From Castellaniella caeni NBRC 101664 (lineage in GTDB: Bacteria > Pseudomonadota > Gammaproteobacteria > Burkholderiales > Burkholderiaceae_B): DNA of 64,000 bases. Location of the stretch: the NCBI RefSeq assembly GCF_001592225.1, contig NZ_BCWN01000012.1:1-64000 (forward strand), given 5' to 3'. Numbering within the stretch: the stretch's first letter is position 1; the number at the start of each line of letters is the position of its first letter. Below the pieces are notes generated by a model, which was not told the origin of the DNA, did no database searches, and was given only the letters and a program-made list of their open reading frames with translations. A program made the translations under genes and the position numbers. Shown one piece after another: positions 1 through 8,323 of the stretch.

Positions 1-21
1 TTAACCGAACAGCACACTAGA

Positions 22-927
22 CTATTGGCGCGGTGGCTCTGGCAAAGGTTCGAGCACCGCTTGCAGCGCCTCGGCCTGGGCGTCCGTCAGCCGCCCCGCG
101 CGGCTGGCCAAGGCGACGCCGCGACGGCTCAGCTGGTCATACAGCTGGCGCATGTCGGGGTCGAGTGCCTGCAAGGCCTGGCGGTGCGCCCGCACCGTGC
201 CCGCATCACCGCGCGAGATGGGCCCCGGCATGCCATCCGCCACACCGCTGCGGGCCAGCGACTTCAACGTCCCCCGCAGCAGGGGCAGCAAGGCGGCCAG
301 CGCTTGTTCTTCGGTCGCCCCCCACGACTGCCACAGCCGCACGGCCTCGGCCAGCAGCACGTGCACGTGCTGCGAGGCGTAGCCGCCCGAGGCGTGATAG
401 CGTACCCGGGCGCCGGGCGGCAGCGACAGGCCGACGCAACCCAGCCGCTGGGCCAGGGCCTGCAGCACGGCGGCCAGCGCGGGTGCCGCAGCCTCGATGG
501 CGACCGTGCAACCCGGCAGGCTATCCAGCGCAGCCTGGGTATCGGCCCCGAAGGCCTGCATGGGATGAAAGCCCCCGATCTGCGCCCCGGCCCGCCGCGC
601 CGCCTGCAAGACGGCTACCTCGGTCGCGCCGCTGCAGTGCACCACCGACTGCCCGGCGTGCCAGACCAGGGCGTCGGTCGCCGGGGCGATCGCGGCATCG
701 GGCACGGTCATGAAAACCAGATCGCAGCGCGCCGCCACGGTCTGCGCGTCCACCGCCGCGCAGCCGGGCAGCTGCCCGGCCACGGCCTGCGCGTGCGCGG
801 CCTGTCGGCTGGCCACAAAGGCAACCGGCACCTGCGCCCGCTGCAAGGCCTGCGACAGCGCGCGCGCCAGCCGCCCGGCCCCGATGAACCCCACGATGCC
901 CGCCGCGTCAGCTTGCTGTTGCACCAT
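22..927 (-). CDS. Rossmann-like / DUF2520 domain oxidoreductase
   Basis: Product of about 301 aa. The N-terminus carries a dinucleotide-binding fold (VGFIGAGRLARAL near residue 10), followed by a C-terminal helical DUF2520 domain with the family signature GGFHPMQAF and a conserved Y-H-A-S-G-GYAS stretch. This architecture resembles ProC and F420-dependent NADP oxidoreductases; the substrate is unknown. The open frame extends further upstream, but I chose the ATG at 927 because a strong Shine-Dalgarno (AGGAGGA) lies just before it and the Rossmann strand begins right after it. It is divergent from the FMN reductase at 1147. Family call is firm, function is not. Confidence 0.85.
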   Translation of the reverse strand: MVQQQADAAGIVGFIGAGRLARALSQALQRAQVPVAFVASRQAAHAQAVAGQLPGCAAVDAQTVAARCDLVFMTVPDAAIAPATDALVWHAGQSVVHCSGATEVAVLQAARRAGAQIGGFHPMQAFGADTQAALDSLPGCTVAIEAAAPALAAVLQALAQRLGCVGLSLPPGARVRYHASGGYASQHVHVLLAEAVRLWQSWGATEEQALAALLPLLRGTLKSLARSGVADGMPGPISRGDAGTVRAHRQALQALDPDMRQLYDQLSRRGVALASRAGRLTDAQAEALQAVLEPLPEPPRQ

Positions 928-1013
928 GATCTCCTCCTGTCGTCTCAGTGCCCGCAGGCAGTGTATCGCTTCATCGGCCACCCACGAGCCCCGCCACAGC
1001 GAACCGCCCCAGG

Positions 1014-1057
1014 CCGCCGGACGCGCGGTGCCCATCGGGAAGCCAGGCGTCCGGCGG
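1014..1057. repeat. 11-bp perfect inverted repeat in divergent promoter region
   Basis: CCGCCGGACGC (1014-1024) is matched exactly by GCGTCCGGCGG (1047-1057) across a 22-nt spacer. It lies in the 219-bp gap between two divergent genes. No T-run follows on either side, so it is not an obvious terminator. It may be an operator or a hairpin in the leader of the minus-strand gene. A second, shorter repeat (CCACGG at 1097-1102 and CCGTGG at 1116-1121) lies close to the start of the FMN reductase. Confidence 0.5.
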
Positions 1058-1146
1058 GTCTGGCACGGCCCTGCGCAAAGTCTTAAGCTGATGGTTCCAC
1101 GGTCGCAGGCGCGATCCGTGGCGCATCCCACTGAAAAGGAAACCCC

Positions 1147-1707
1147 ATGAGCAAAAATTGTCCCAACGTCGCCGTCCTGGTCGGCAGCCTCAGTAAGGAA
1201 TCCATCAACCGCAAGCTGGCGCTGGCCATCCAGAAAATCGCGGGCGCACGCGCGCAGTTCCACTTCGTGGCGCTTGACGATCTGCCCGTCTACAACCGCG
1301 ACATCGACGCAGCCTATCCCGAAAACTATCAGCGGCTGAAAAAGGACATCGAATCGGCGGACGCCGTGCTCTTCGTCACCCCCGAAAACAACCGCTCGGT
1401 GCCCGCCGTCCTGAAAAACGCCATCGACATCGCCTCGCGGCCCTGGGGCAAGAACTCATTTGCGCACAAGCCGGGCGCCGTCATCGGCACGTCCACAGGC
1501 GCCATCGGCACGGCACTGGCGCAGCAGCATCTGCGCAACATCTGCGTCTTTCTCGACATCTACATGATGGCGCAGCCCGAATCCTTCATCCGCTTCACAG
1601 AAGGCCTGGTCGCCGCCGATGCCTCCATCACCGACGACGGCACGCGCGGCTTCCTCGAAGGCTTCGTCAACAGCTACCTGGCCTGGATCCAGCGCTTCAT
1701 CCAGTAG
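1147..1707 (+). CDS. NADPH-dependent FMN reductase / quinone reductase family
   Basis: 186-aa flavodoxin-like protein. The FMN phosphate loop is visible near the N-terminus (GSLSKESINRKLA, residues 13-25), and the family hallmark PENNRSVPAVLKNAID (residues 79-94) contacts the isoalloxazine ring. Relatives such as E. coli ChrR/YieF reduce quinones, chromate or FMN with NAD(P)H in the cytoplasm. Length is typical. The ATG at 1147 follows an AAAAGGA ribosome site. It stands alone, with an MFS pump downstream in the same direction, so it could be co-transcribed with that pump. The natural substrate cannot be read from the sequence. Confidence 0.9.
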   Translation: MSKNCPNVAVLVGSLSKESINRKLALAIQKIAGARAQFHFVALDDLPVYNRDIDAAYPENYQRLKKDIESADAVLFVTPENNRSVPAVLKNAIDIASRPWGKNSFAHKPGAVIGTSTGAIGTALAQQHLRNICVFLDIYMMAQPESFIRFTEGLVAADASITDDGTRGFLEGFVNSYLAWIQRFIQ

Positions 1708-1850
1708 GCGACCCGATCCGGCAGCATCCTCACCGGGCGCCCCACGGGGCGTCCGTCAACCATCCAGGCAGTCTCGTCATTCTTCAGCCAAGCGTCCCGC
1801 CGTCCCGCCTGCCCAAGGCCGCGATCTTCCTCATCATCGCCTGCGCGCTG

Positions 1851-3164
1851 ATGATGATGTCGATCGACGCCACGATCGTGGCCACGGCGCTGCACGCGCT
1901 CGAGCAAGACCTGGGGGCGTCCATCAACTGGACGAGCTGGGTCATCACCGCGTACTGGTTCGGCTACGTGGTCATGCTGCCGGTGAGCGGGCGGCTCAGC
2001 GAGCGCTACGGCCACCGGCGCGTCTTTTTGCTGTCCACCCTGGCGTTTGCCGCGGCCTCGCTGGCCTGCGGGCTGGCTGACAGCATCTATGCCCTGGTGC
2101 TCTTTCGCGCCCTGCAATCGGCGGGCGGGGCCGGGCTGACCCCCGCGGCCACGGGCATCATCGTCACCTGGTTCGGCCCCTCGCGCGACCGCGCCCTGGG
2201 GCTGTTCGGCGCCGTCTTTCCCGTGGGGGCCATGATCGGCCCGCTGTTTGGCGGTCTGTTCGTCACCTACGCCAGCTGGCGCGACGTGTTCTTCGTCAAC
2301 GTGCCACTGGGCGCGCTGGCAGCCTTGCTCGGCCTCTGGCTCATTCCCCGCGATCGGGCCGTCGACCGTCTGCGAGGCCATACGGACGTTCCCGGCATGT
2401 GCTGGCTGGGGCTGGCGGTGATCGGCGGCATGCTGGCGGCCAGCACCCTGGGCGACGCCGATGCCCGGCTCGCCTCCTGGCGCTTTCTGCTGCCCGCCGC
2501 CACCAGCCTGCTCTGCGGCAGGCAGTTCTTCCGTCACATCCGCCAGACCGCCGCGCCCTTTCTCGAACCGCGCCTGATCTACGGCCCGGGCTTTGGCGCG
2601 ACCAACGTGCTCAATGCCGCCTATGCGGGTGCCACGGCAGGCGCCATCACACTGGTGCCGCTGTATGCCACCAGCCGCTACGGCCTGAGCGCGCTCGATT
2701 CGGGCACGCTGCTGATCGCCGAAGCCATTGCCGCCATCACGCTGTCCACCCTGGCCGCCTACCTGCTGCGCCTGAGCGGCTACCGCCTGCCGTTCTACGT
2801 GGGCGGCACGCTCACGGCCCTGGGCCTGCTGCTGCTCGTGCCCGGCCCGCCGGGCGGTATCCCGGCCTACGCCTGGCTGGCCACGGCGGCTGCCCTGATC
2901 GGCGCGGGCGCCGGCATCATGAGCCCTGCCAGCCGCAACGCCTGTTTGCAGCTGGTGCCCCGGCAGGCCTCGACCATGGCCGCCCTGCGCGCCACGGCCC
3001 AGGAACTGGGCGTGATCGTGGCGCTGGCTGCGGCCACGGCCACCATGGCCCGCACGAGCGAGCCCACCGCGGCCCTTGCCCATATTTACCTGGTGCTGGC
3101 GCTGGTCTGCCTTGTCGTGCTGCCGCTGGTGCGCCGCGTGCCCGAACACCGCGGCGCCTGGTAG
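1851..3164 (+). CDS. MFS transporter, DHA2 (EmrB/QacA-like) drug efflux family
   Basis: Hydrophobic membrane protein of at least 437 aa with the DHA2 motif D1 (MSIDATIVATALHALEQDL) in helix 1 and motif A-like GRLSERYGHRRVF in loop 2-3; about 14 helices are expected. The first conventional start is ATG 1851, but it falls inside helix 1. In-frame codons upstream (about 1809-1850) read LPKAAIFLIIACAL, exactly what should precede MMMSID, and no ATG, GTG or TTG is in frame between 1704 and 1851. The true start may be a rare codon (ATT 1779, CTG 1809), or the sequence may hold a frame error. Likely exports a toxic compound. Confidence 0.8.
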   Translation: MMMSIDATIVATALHALEQDLGASINWTSWVITAYWFGYVVMLPVSGRLSERYGHRRVFLLSTLAFAAASLACGLADSIYALVLFRALQSAGGAGLTPAATGIIVTWFGPSRDRALGLFGAVFPVGAMIGPLFGGLFVTYASWRDVFFVNVPLGALAALLGLWLIPRDRAVDRLRGHTDVPGMCWLGLAVIGGMLAASTLGDADARLASWRFLLPAATSLLCGRQFFRHIRQTAAPFLEPRLIYGPGFGATNVLNAAYAGATAGAITLVPLYATSRYGLSALDSGTLLIAEAIAAITLSTLAAYLLRLSGYRLPFYVGGTLTALGLLLLVPGPPGGIPAYAWLATAAALIGAGAGIMSPASRNACLQLVPRQASTMAALRATAQELGVIVALAAATATMARTSEPTAALAHIYLVLALVCLVVLPLVRRVPEHRGAW

Positions 3165-3181
3165 CACACGTGGGCGGCGCC

Positions 3182-3934
3182 TTAATGCAAGGTTTTCGAC
3201 CCCGGCGACAGCCGGCTCGCGGACAGATCGGTGGCACTGTATTCATCGACACGCAGGTCGGGCGCGCCCAGGGCGTCTTCCCAGCTGCGCAGCGGCACGC
3301 AGGTTTGCAGCCGGATGATGGCCTGGCGGATGAGGGCGGCATGCAGGTCGTGTCCCACGTTCGAGGCGATGTCCAGCGTCACATCGCCTTGCAGTTCAGC
3401 CAGCCGGGCGTGCACCTGGCGCGCCTGTTCGACGGGCGCCACGCGATCCGCCGCGCCATGCAGCAAGTGCAGCGTGCCCGCCGGGGGCGCGACCTCGGGC
3501 AGCGCGGCGAAGCGGGTGGCAAACAGCAGGGCGCGTCCCGCCAACGCGGGTATCGAGCAAACCGCCTCGAGGGCCACCGCCGCCCCCTCGGAGAAACCGA
3601 CCAGGGCCGTCTGTTCGCCGCCCAGGCCGTGCTGCCGCTGCCAGGCCCGCACGTCCGCCGCCAGCGCGGCAGCGGCATCCGCCACCAGCCCGACGTAGGC
3701 GGCGGCATCGGGCGCGGCCTGAGCGATCCAGCGCCGCCCGGGGCCGTCACCAAACGGCCCATAGGGCTGGATGATCACGGCCTGCGGAAACGCCGCACGG
3801 ATGGCGGCCACCAGATCGAACAGCTGCCCCGGCTCGGCGGCTTCGCCATGCAGCAGGACGAAGAGCTGCGCGGGCGCGGCGTGGGTCGGAAGAATGCAAA
3901 GCGGCGCGGGCCGCGAGTCGGATGCGTGAGGCAC
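3182..3934 (-). CDS. YpfH-like esterase / carboxylesterase (alpha/beta hydrolase)
   Basis: About 250 aa. Alpha/beta-hydrolase fold with an oxyanion region VLLHGEA, nucleophile elbow GFSEGA (catalytic Ser) and a late GHDLH segment that supplies the catalytic His. The overall pattern, including the IQPYGPFGDGPGRRW region and the ALEAV segment after the nucleophile, follows E. coli esterase YpfH and the phospholipase/carboxylesterase family. I chose GTG 3934 as start because GGAG lies six bases ahead; an upstream GTG at 3988 also keeps the frame open. Convergent with the MFS gene. Substrate unknown, probably small acyl esters. Confidence 0.75.
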   Translation of the reverse strand: MPHASDSRPAPLCILPTHAAPAQLFVLLHGEAAEPGQLFDLVAAIRAAFPQAVIIQPYGPFGDGPGRRWIAQAAPDAAAYVGLVADAAAALAADVRAWQRQHGLGGEQTALVGFSEGAAVALEAVCSIPALAGRALLFATRFAALPEVAPPAGTLHLLHGAADRVAPVEQARQVHARLAELQGDVTLDIASNVGHDLHAALIRQAIIRLQTCVPLRSWEDALGAPDLRVDEYSATDLSASRLSPGSKTLH

Positions 3935-4013
3935 GAAAAACTCCAGGGGTTTCAAGCGCCAGGATAGCGCGCCGAACGCCCTGCGCACCAGCGGGCTGCG
4001 GGCGCCACGCGCT

Positions 4014-6629
4014 TCAGACCTCGAGCGCCAGCCAGCGGCCCCGCGCGTAGCGCTGCAGCGCCTCGCCCTCGTAGCGCCACAGCAGCATCCAGCCGTGGTC
4101 GCACAGCTGGCCGAGCACGGGGTTGCGGGCCACGATGCCGTCGATCAGGGCGGCGGGCGCGTCGATCACCACCGTCAGGCGCACAGGTTGGTGATACCAG
4201 CCCTCGCCGTCGTGCAGCGACTGCTTGGGCAGGCCGATGCGCAGATCACCGCCATTGCCTTCGAACACACCCACGTGGCCATCCACGACGTTGTGCAGCA
4301 CTTTGTTGCCCGCGCCGTAATGCAGTGGATCGCAGGTCGATGCGTGGTACTGCCAGGACAACCAGTGAGTGACCAGCATGGGCCCCATCATCAGCTTTTC
4401 GAGCACGCTGCCGTTCGCATCGAAGCGCACGTCATAATCGTGCAGATAGGTGCGACTGAGCACCCGGCCCTGGCTGCGCGTGCGTGGGCCGATGATGAAC
4501 GCCGCATTGCGGCTCAAGCCCCACTCGGGACGGGTCTGCGAGCCGTCGTTGGCCCGGCGCCGGAAGGCGGCCAGCAGGGCAGCCTCGGGCAGGCTCGCGT
4601 CCATCCAGAGACTGGGCGCGCGCTCGCGGCGCATACGGTCGCCCGCCTGGGCAAACACCTGCGTCATCCTTTGCCAGCGGGCCTGGGCGGCAGGCGGCAG
4701 CAAGTCCAGATCAAAGCCGGTGACTTCGTCCGTGGTCGTGTTGTGCAGTGCCCCCATGAACACCGTACCGGACGGAATGTCGAGCCCGCGCACCCGCAGG
4801 CCCGCGCGTACTTCGGGGTCGTTGAGCAGGTGCGCCAGCGCGCGCGCATTGGCCTCGCCGGGCCGCCCGTAGCAGGCCCCGCAATCCAGGGTGGAGGCAT
4901 GCGCATTGTTCGTGCTGTGCCCGGCGTGGCCGCACAGGATCACCAGAGGCGCGAGACGATCGTCCAGGCCCATCGTGTGCAGGATGCCCGCCGCCAGTTC
5001 GACCTGCTGCTCCAGGGTCAGCCCCGTCACCACCGGGCGACATTGCGCGTGCGCCGCGGCGGGCAGGCCCAGACGATCGGCGCTGACGCGGGGCGTCGCC
5101 GCAGGCCGCATCCAGCGCGCGATCTTGCCTAGATAACCGACGCCGCACGCCTCCACAAAGGAAAAGGTGGCGTTTGACCAGCGCACCGCCTCCAGCCATT
5201 GATCCAGCTGCGCCAGATGCAGGCGCCGCACCGAGGCCGCCTGCGCCGTGCGGGCCGGGTCGGTCTCAGTCTGCCCTGGGGCGGTCATGACGTCCTGCAC
5301 GGCGACGCTGGGATAGGCCAGACCCGGCAACTGGGGCCGGGCCTCGTCGCTGCCCAGCGGCTGGTACTGCATGGGGATGCCGAAAAAGCCCGCGAAGGCG
5401 CGCGTCTGCACACCTGGCCAGACCGCCTCCAGGCAGCGGCGCATGCGCTCGCTGCGCGTGTCGATGCAAAAGACCGCCTGCACTTCCGGCGCGGCGGCGG
5501 CCCCGCCCGCCACTGGCGCGGCTGACTGCGGCATGGCCGGTGCGGCCTGCGCGGCGGCATCGGGCGCCCCCGGCGGCAACGGTGCCGCAAGCGCTGCCGG
5601 CGGCGTGCGCAGCGTATGTGCAAAGCCGCGCTGAAAACTGGCTTCCAGGGCCCGCTGCCAGACTTCATCGACGCGCAGTTCGGCCCGCGCTTCGGTCTCG
5701 CGCGCCTCGAGGTCGCGCCAGTTTGCCGCCAGCGCCGTCAGCGCCGCGGTACGCGCGGCGGGCGCCACGGCCCCCGCCAGGATGGCCTCCCAGGCCAGAC
5801 GGCAGAGCAGCAGCTCGGGCAGGCGCGGATCGTCCTGGCCGGAGGGCGCCTTCTGCCAGCCGATATAGGCGCACCACGAGGCCCAGCCGTTGATGGAGAG
5901 CAGCAACGCCTCGAAATAGGCTTCCCAACACGACGCGTCCAGTGCCAGTGCCTTCAGCGCCCAGGGCAAGGCGTCCTCGGCCGTCGAGGGCAGCTGGCGG
6001 ATCTGCCGCATGAGGCCCGGCAGCCCCAGCCGCGAACTCAGGCCGTGGTCGCCCACCATGCTCTCGCGCCAGAAGCCGTACAGGCTGGGGCTGCCCGAGG
6101 CGCGCCAGTCGGCCTGATGGCGGTCGAAATACGTGGCGCACGCCTGGCTCATCTGGAACACGATGGCGGCGCGCCACGGCCAGCGGCGGTTTTTTTGCAC
6201 CGCATCATCGAGCAGATCGACCAGCAGGGGCTCGCGGCGCACGCGCAGTGCGCGCGCCAGCCCGGCCTGGCACTGCTGCGCCGTCATGCCGTCCGGCGCC
6301 TGGACATCCTGCAAGGCCAGGGCCACGTCCAGGTCAGCGCCCGTGATGCGCCCGGCCTGCCATTCGCGCTGGATGTATTCGCGCGCCGGAAACACACGGA
6401 AATCACCCAGCACGGCCAGGCGCGCCGCCACGTGGCGGATGGGCTGGCCGATGCGCCGCCAGTGGGGGTTGACCGCCACGGCCTGATCCAGCGGCCAGGC
6501 CGGCATGATGCTGGCACAGGCGCGCGCCACGGCGTCGTGCGCGCGTGGTCGGTCGATCGCGGCCCCGTCCGTTGCGGTATTGGCGTCAGCTGCCGCGCGC
6601 AGGTCGGCGGCACGCAAGGGGGCGCTCAT
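4014..6629 (-). CDS. dabA: Inorganic carbon transporter subunit DabA (UPF0753/DUF2309)
   Basis: 871-aa peripheral protein of the DAB system, a carbonic-anhydrase-like subunit that converts CO2 to bicarbonate at the cytoplasmic face of its DabB partner. Putative zinc ligands are visible: Cys388 and Asp390 in AVFCIDTRSER, then His568 in CGHAGHST and Cys583 in LDCGACYG; the 15-residue spacing of the last two matches described DabA proteins. An Ala/Pro-rich linker occupies about residues 342-382. The ATG overlaps the dabB stop (ATGA), so the two are translationally coupled. In a heterotroph the likely role is supplying bicarbonate for anaplerotic carboxylations at ambient CO2. Confidence 0.92.
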   Translation of the reverse strand: MSAPLRAADLRAAADANTATDGAAIDRPRAHDAVARACASIMPAWPLDQAVAVNPHWRRIGQPIRHVAARLAVLGDFRVFPAREYIQREWQAGRITGADLDVALALQDVQAPDGMTAQQCQAGLARALRVRREPLLVDLLDDAVQKNRRWPWRAAIVFQMSQACATYFDRHQADWRASGSPSLYGFWRESMVGDHGLSSRLGLPGLMRQIRQLPSTAEDALPWALKALALDASCWEAYFEALLLSINGWASWCAYIGWQKAPSGQDDPRLPELLLCRLAWEAILAGAVAPAARTAALTALAANWRDLEARETEARAELRVDEVWQRALEASFQRGFAHTLRTPPAALAAPLPPGAPDAAAQAAPAMPQSAAPVAGGAAAAPEVQAVFCIDTRSERMRRCLEAVWPGVQTRAFAGFFGIPMQYQPLGSDEARPQLPGLAYPSVAVQDVMTAPGQTETDPARTAQAASVRRLHLAQLDQWLEAVRWSNATFSFVEACGVGYLGKIARWMRPAATPRVSADRLGLPAAAHAQCRPVVTGLTLEQQVELAAGILHTMGLDDRLAPLVILCGHAGHSTNNAHASTLDCGACYGRPGEANARALAHLLNDPEVRAGLRVRGLDIPSGTVFMGALHNTTTDEVTGFDLDLLPPAAQARWQRMTQVFAQAGDRMRRERAPSLWMDASLPEAALLAAFRRRANDGSQTRPEWGLSRNAAFIIGPRTRSQGRVLSRTYLHDYDVRFDANGSVLEKLMMGPMLVTHWLSWQYHASTCDPLHYGAGNKVLHNVVDGHVGVFEGNGGDLRIGLPKQSLHDGEGWYHQPVRLTVVIDAPAALIDGIVARNPVLGQLCDHGWMLLWRYEGEALQRYARGRWLALEV

Positions 6630-8224
6630 GATTTCACCCGCAGGGAAGCGGAGTCACGCAGGCTCCAGGCCAGCGGCACGGGTGGGCGTCCCGCCCCAGC
6701 CCAGGCTGTCGGCCACAGCCGCAGCACCCAGTGCGTGTAGCCCTCGTCCATGTAGAACCCCGCGTAGACCCAGCGGCGCACGGTCACGACGGCCTGCGGC
6801 CAGAGCTGGAACACCACCATCCCCAGATACAGGGCGCCCATGCCCACGAGGGCAAGCACACCGGCCGGCGCCAGGGGATCGCTGCCAGCCCCGATCGGGG
6901 CACGATCGATGATGCTCGCCACCAGCGTGAAGCTGGCGGCCATGACCAAGGCCATTGCAAAGCGCACGGCCAGCAACCCGGCGCGGGCGGATTTGGCCTG
7001 CGGCACCCACAGCAGCGGCGCCCAGGCCAAGGCCAGGATGGCGCTCCACCACCAGGGCCAGGCATGGCTGCCCAGGGCCAGCTGCAGCGCGAACACGACG
7101 CCCAGGGCCAGCGGCACGGCCAGCACCATGCTCAAGGCCGAATTGCGCGCCTCGCCCGTAGCGAGCTTGCGCTGGCATTCCCGGACGGTGCTGGACGCAT
7201 TGAGGAAGTTGTGCGCCTTGTAGAGCGAGTGGCCCAGCAGGTGCAGCGCGGCAAACAGATACAGCCCCAGGCCGCACTCGAGCAACATGAACCCCATCTG
7301 CGCGATGGTGGACCAGGCAAGGTGCACTTTCTGGCTGACGCGCGTGAGCAGCACCAGGCCCGCCACCAGGGCGGAGACCAGGCCGAAGCCCACCAGCAGC
7401 CAGCGGGCGGCGAGCGACACGCCCAGCAAGGGGGCGAACAGCACGAGCACGTAGCCGCCCAGGTTGACCACCCCGGCGTGCAGCAGGGCCGACACGGGGG
7501 TGGGCGCCTCCATCACCTGCACCAGCCAGCCATGCACCGGCATGAGCGCGGTGCGGGCGATGACCGCCAGCACGAGACAGACGCCGCTCCACGCCAGGGT
7601 CGCCGATGCATGGCCCGCCGCGATGTAGGCCCAGAGATCAGACAGGGATCCACTGCCCACCTGCGACCAGGCCAGCGCGGCCGCGGCGACCAGCAGCGCG
7701 TCAGCCACGCGGTCGGTCACCCGCTTCTTGTGCGCGGCCAGCAGGGCGAAGGGCCGGTCGGGATAGAAACACAACAGCGCATGCATGGCGTGACCGATGG
7801 CCGCCCAGGCAACAATCAGTACCGCCCAGTGATTGGCCAGCAAGAGCACGTGCACGGCTGCCAGCACCGCCGCCAGCGCGGCCATGTAGACCGTCTGACG
7901 CGGCTCGCCCGCGAGATGGTGGGCGGAATACAGACCGATGGCGGCACCCAGCAGTTGCACCAGCAGGCTCACCCAGGCACCGAACTGCGTCGCGGCCAGC
8001 CAACCCGTCAAAGTCGTGTCCGGTGCCACCGCGACAGGCGCGAGCAGCAGCTGCGACACCAGGGCCAGCAGGGCACATCCCAGGCCCGCCAAGGCCAGGG
8101 CGTTGAACTGGCGCCACAGGCGGCGCACGGGGGCCTGGCTGTGCCATGCGCGCCCCGCGGCCAGCAGCATCAGCACCGCGGGCGCCACGGCCAGCGCCAG
8201 GTTCAATTCAGCGGACGAATTCAA
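6626..8224 (-). CDS. dabB: DAB inorganic carbon uptake membrane subunit DabB (NuoL-like)
   Basis: About 532 aa, a polytopic membrane protein of the proton-conducting NuoL/MrpA antiporter family. The region APTPVSALLHAGVVNLGGY and the following AQMGFMLLECGLG are the quinone-oxidoreductase core motifs. As partner of DabA it is thought to couple cation flux to CO2 hydration. The open frame reaches a TTG at 8245, but TTG 8224 has a GGAG eight bases upstream and gives MNSSAELNLAL before the first helix, so I use it. The stop overlaps the dabA start. It is the first gene of the operon and is divergent from a LysR regulator. Confidence 0.9.
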   Translation of the reverse strand: MNSSAELNLALAVAPAVLMLLAAGRAWHSQAPVRRLWRQFNALALAGLGCALLALVSQLLLAPVAVAPDTTLTGWLAATQFGAWVSLLVQLLGAAIGLYSAHHLAGEPRQTVYMAALAAVLAAVHVLLLANHWAVLIVAWAAIGHAMHALLCFYPDRPFALLAAHKKRVTDRVADALLVAAAALAWSQVGSGSLSDLWAYIAAGHASATLAWSGVCLVLAVIARTALMPVHGWLVQVMEAPTPVSALLHAGVVNLGGYVLVLFAPLLGVSLAARWLLVGFGLVSALVAGLVLLTRVSQKVHLAWSTIAQMGFMLLECGLGLYLFAALHLLGHSLYKAHNFLNASSTVRECQRKLATGEARNSALSMVLAVPLALGVVFALQLALGSHAWPWWWSAILALAWAPLLWVPQAKSARAGLLAVRFAMALVMAASFTLVASIIDRAPIGAGSDPLAPAGVLALVGMGALYLGMVVFQLWPQAVVTVRRWVYAGFYMDEGYTHWVLRLWPTAWAGAGRPPVPLAWSLRDSASLRVKS

Positions 8225-8273
8225 GGTGGATACTCCAACATTCAACGAGCGTCATTTTTGGCTTCCCCGCTTA

Positions 8274-8316
8274 TTCTGTAAATTACATTTATTGAATGAA
8301 ATCGTTCTGTAAAATA
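8274..8316. promoter_or_regulatory. Direct repeats TTCTGTAAATTA / TTCTGTAAAATA
   Basis: Two near-identical 12-mers (8274-8285 and 8305-8316) sit 31 bp apart, about three helical turns, in the AT-rich gap between dabB and the LysR gene. The spacing puts both on one DNA face, as expected for a tetrameric LysR protein. Assignment to the neighbouring regulator is inference. Confidence 0.5.
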
Positions 8317-8323
8317 GAACGAT
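8301..8323. promoter_or_regulatory. Perfect 8-bp inverted repeat overlapping the LysR start codon
   Basis: ATCGTTCT (8301-8308) and AGAACGAT (8316-8323) form a perfect dyad with a 7-nt spacer GTAAAAT. The T...A dyad with an AT-rich centre is LysR-box-like, and its position over the start codon suggests negative autoregulation. Confidence 0.55.

Noticed and set aside
1674-3167. Long minus-strand open frame (about 497 codons) opposite the MFS gene
   Set aside because: Antisense shadow of a GC-rich gene: low-complexity Gly/Gln/Arg/His composition, no recognisable fold, while the plus strand gives a clear membrane transporter.
6731-8281. Plus-strand open frame of about 516 codons opposite dabB
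   Set aside because: Composition dominated by Gln, His, Arg and Gly with no domain; the minus strand encodes an unambiguous NuoL-like protein.
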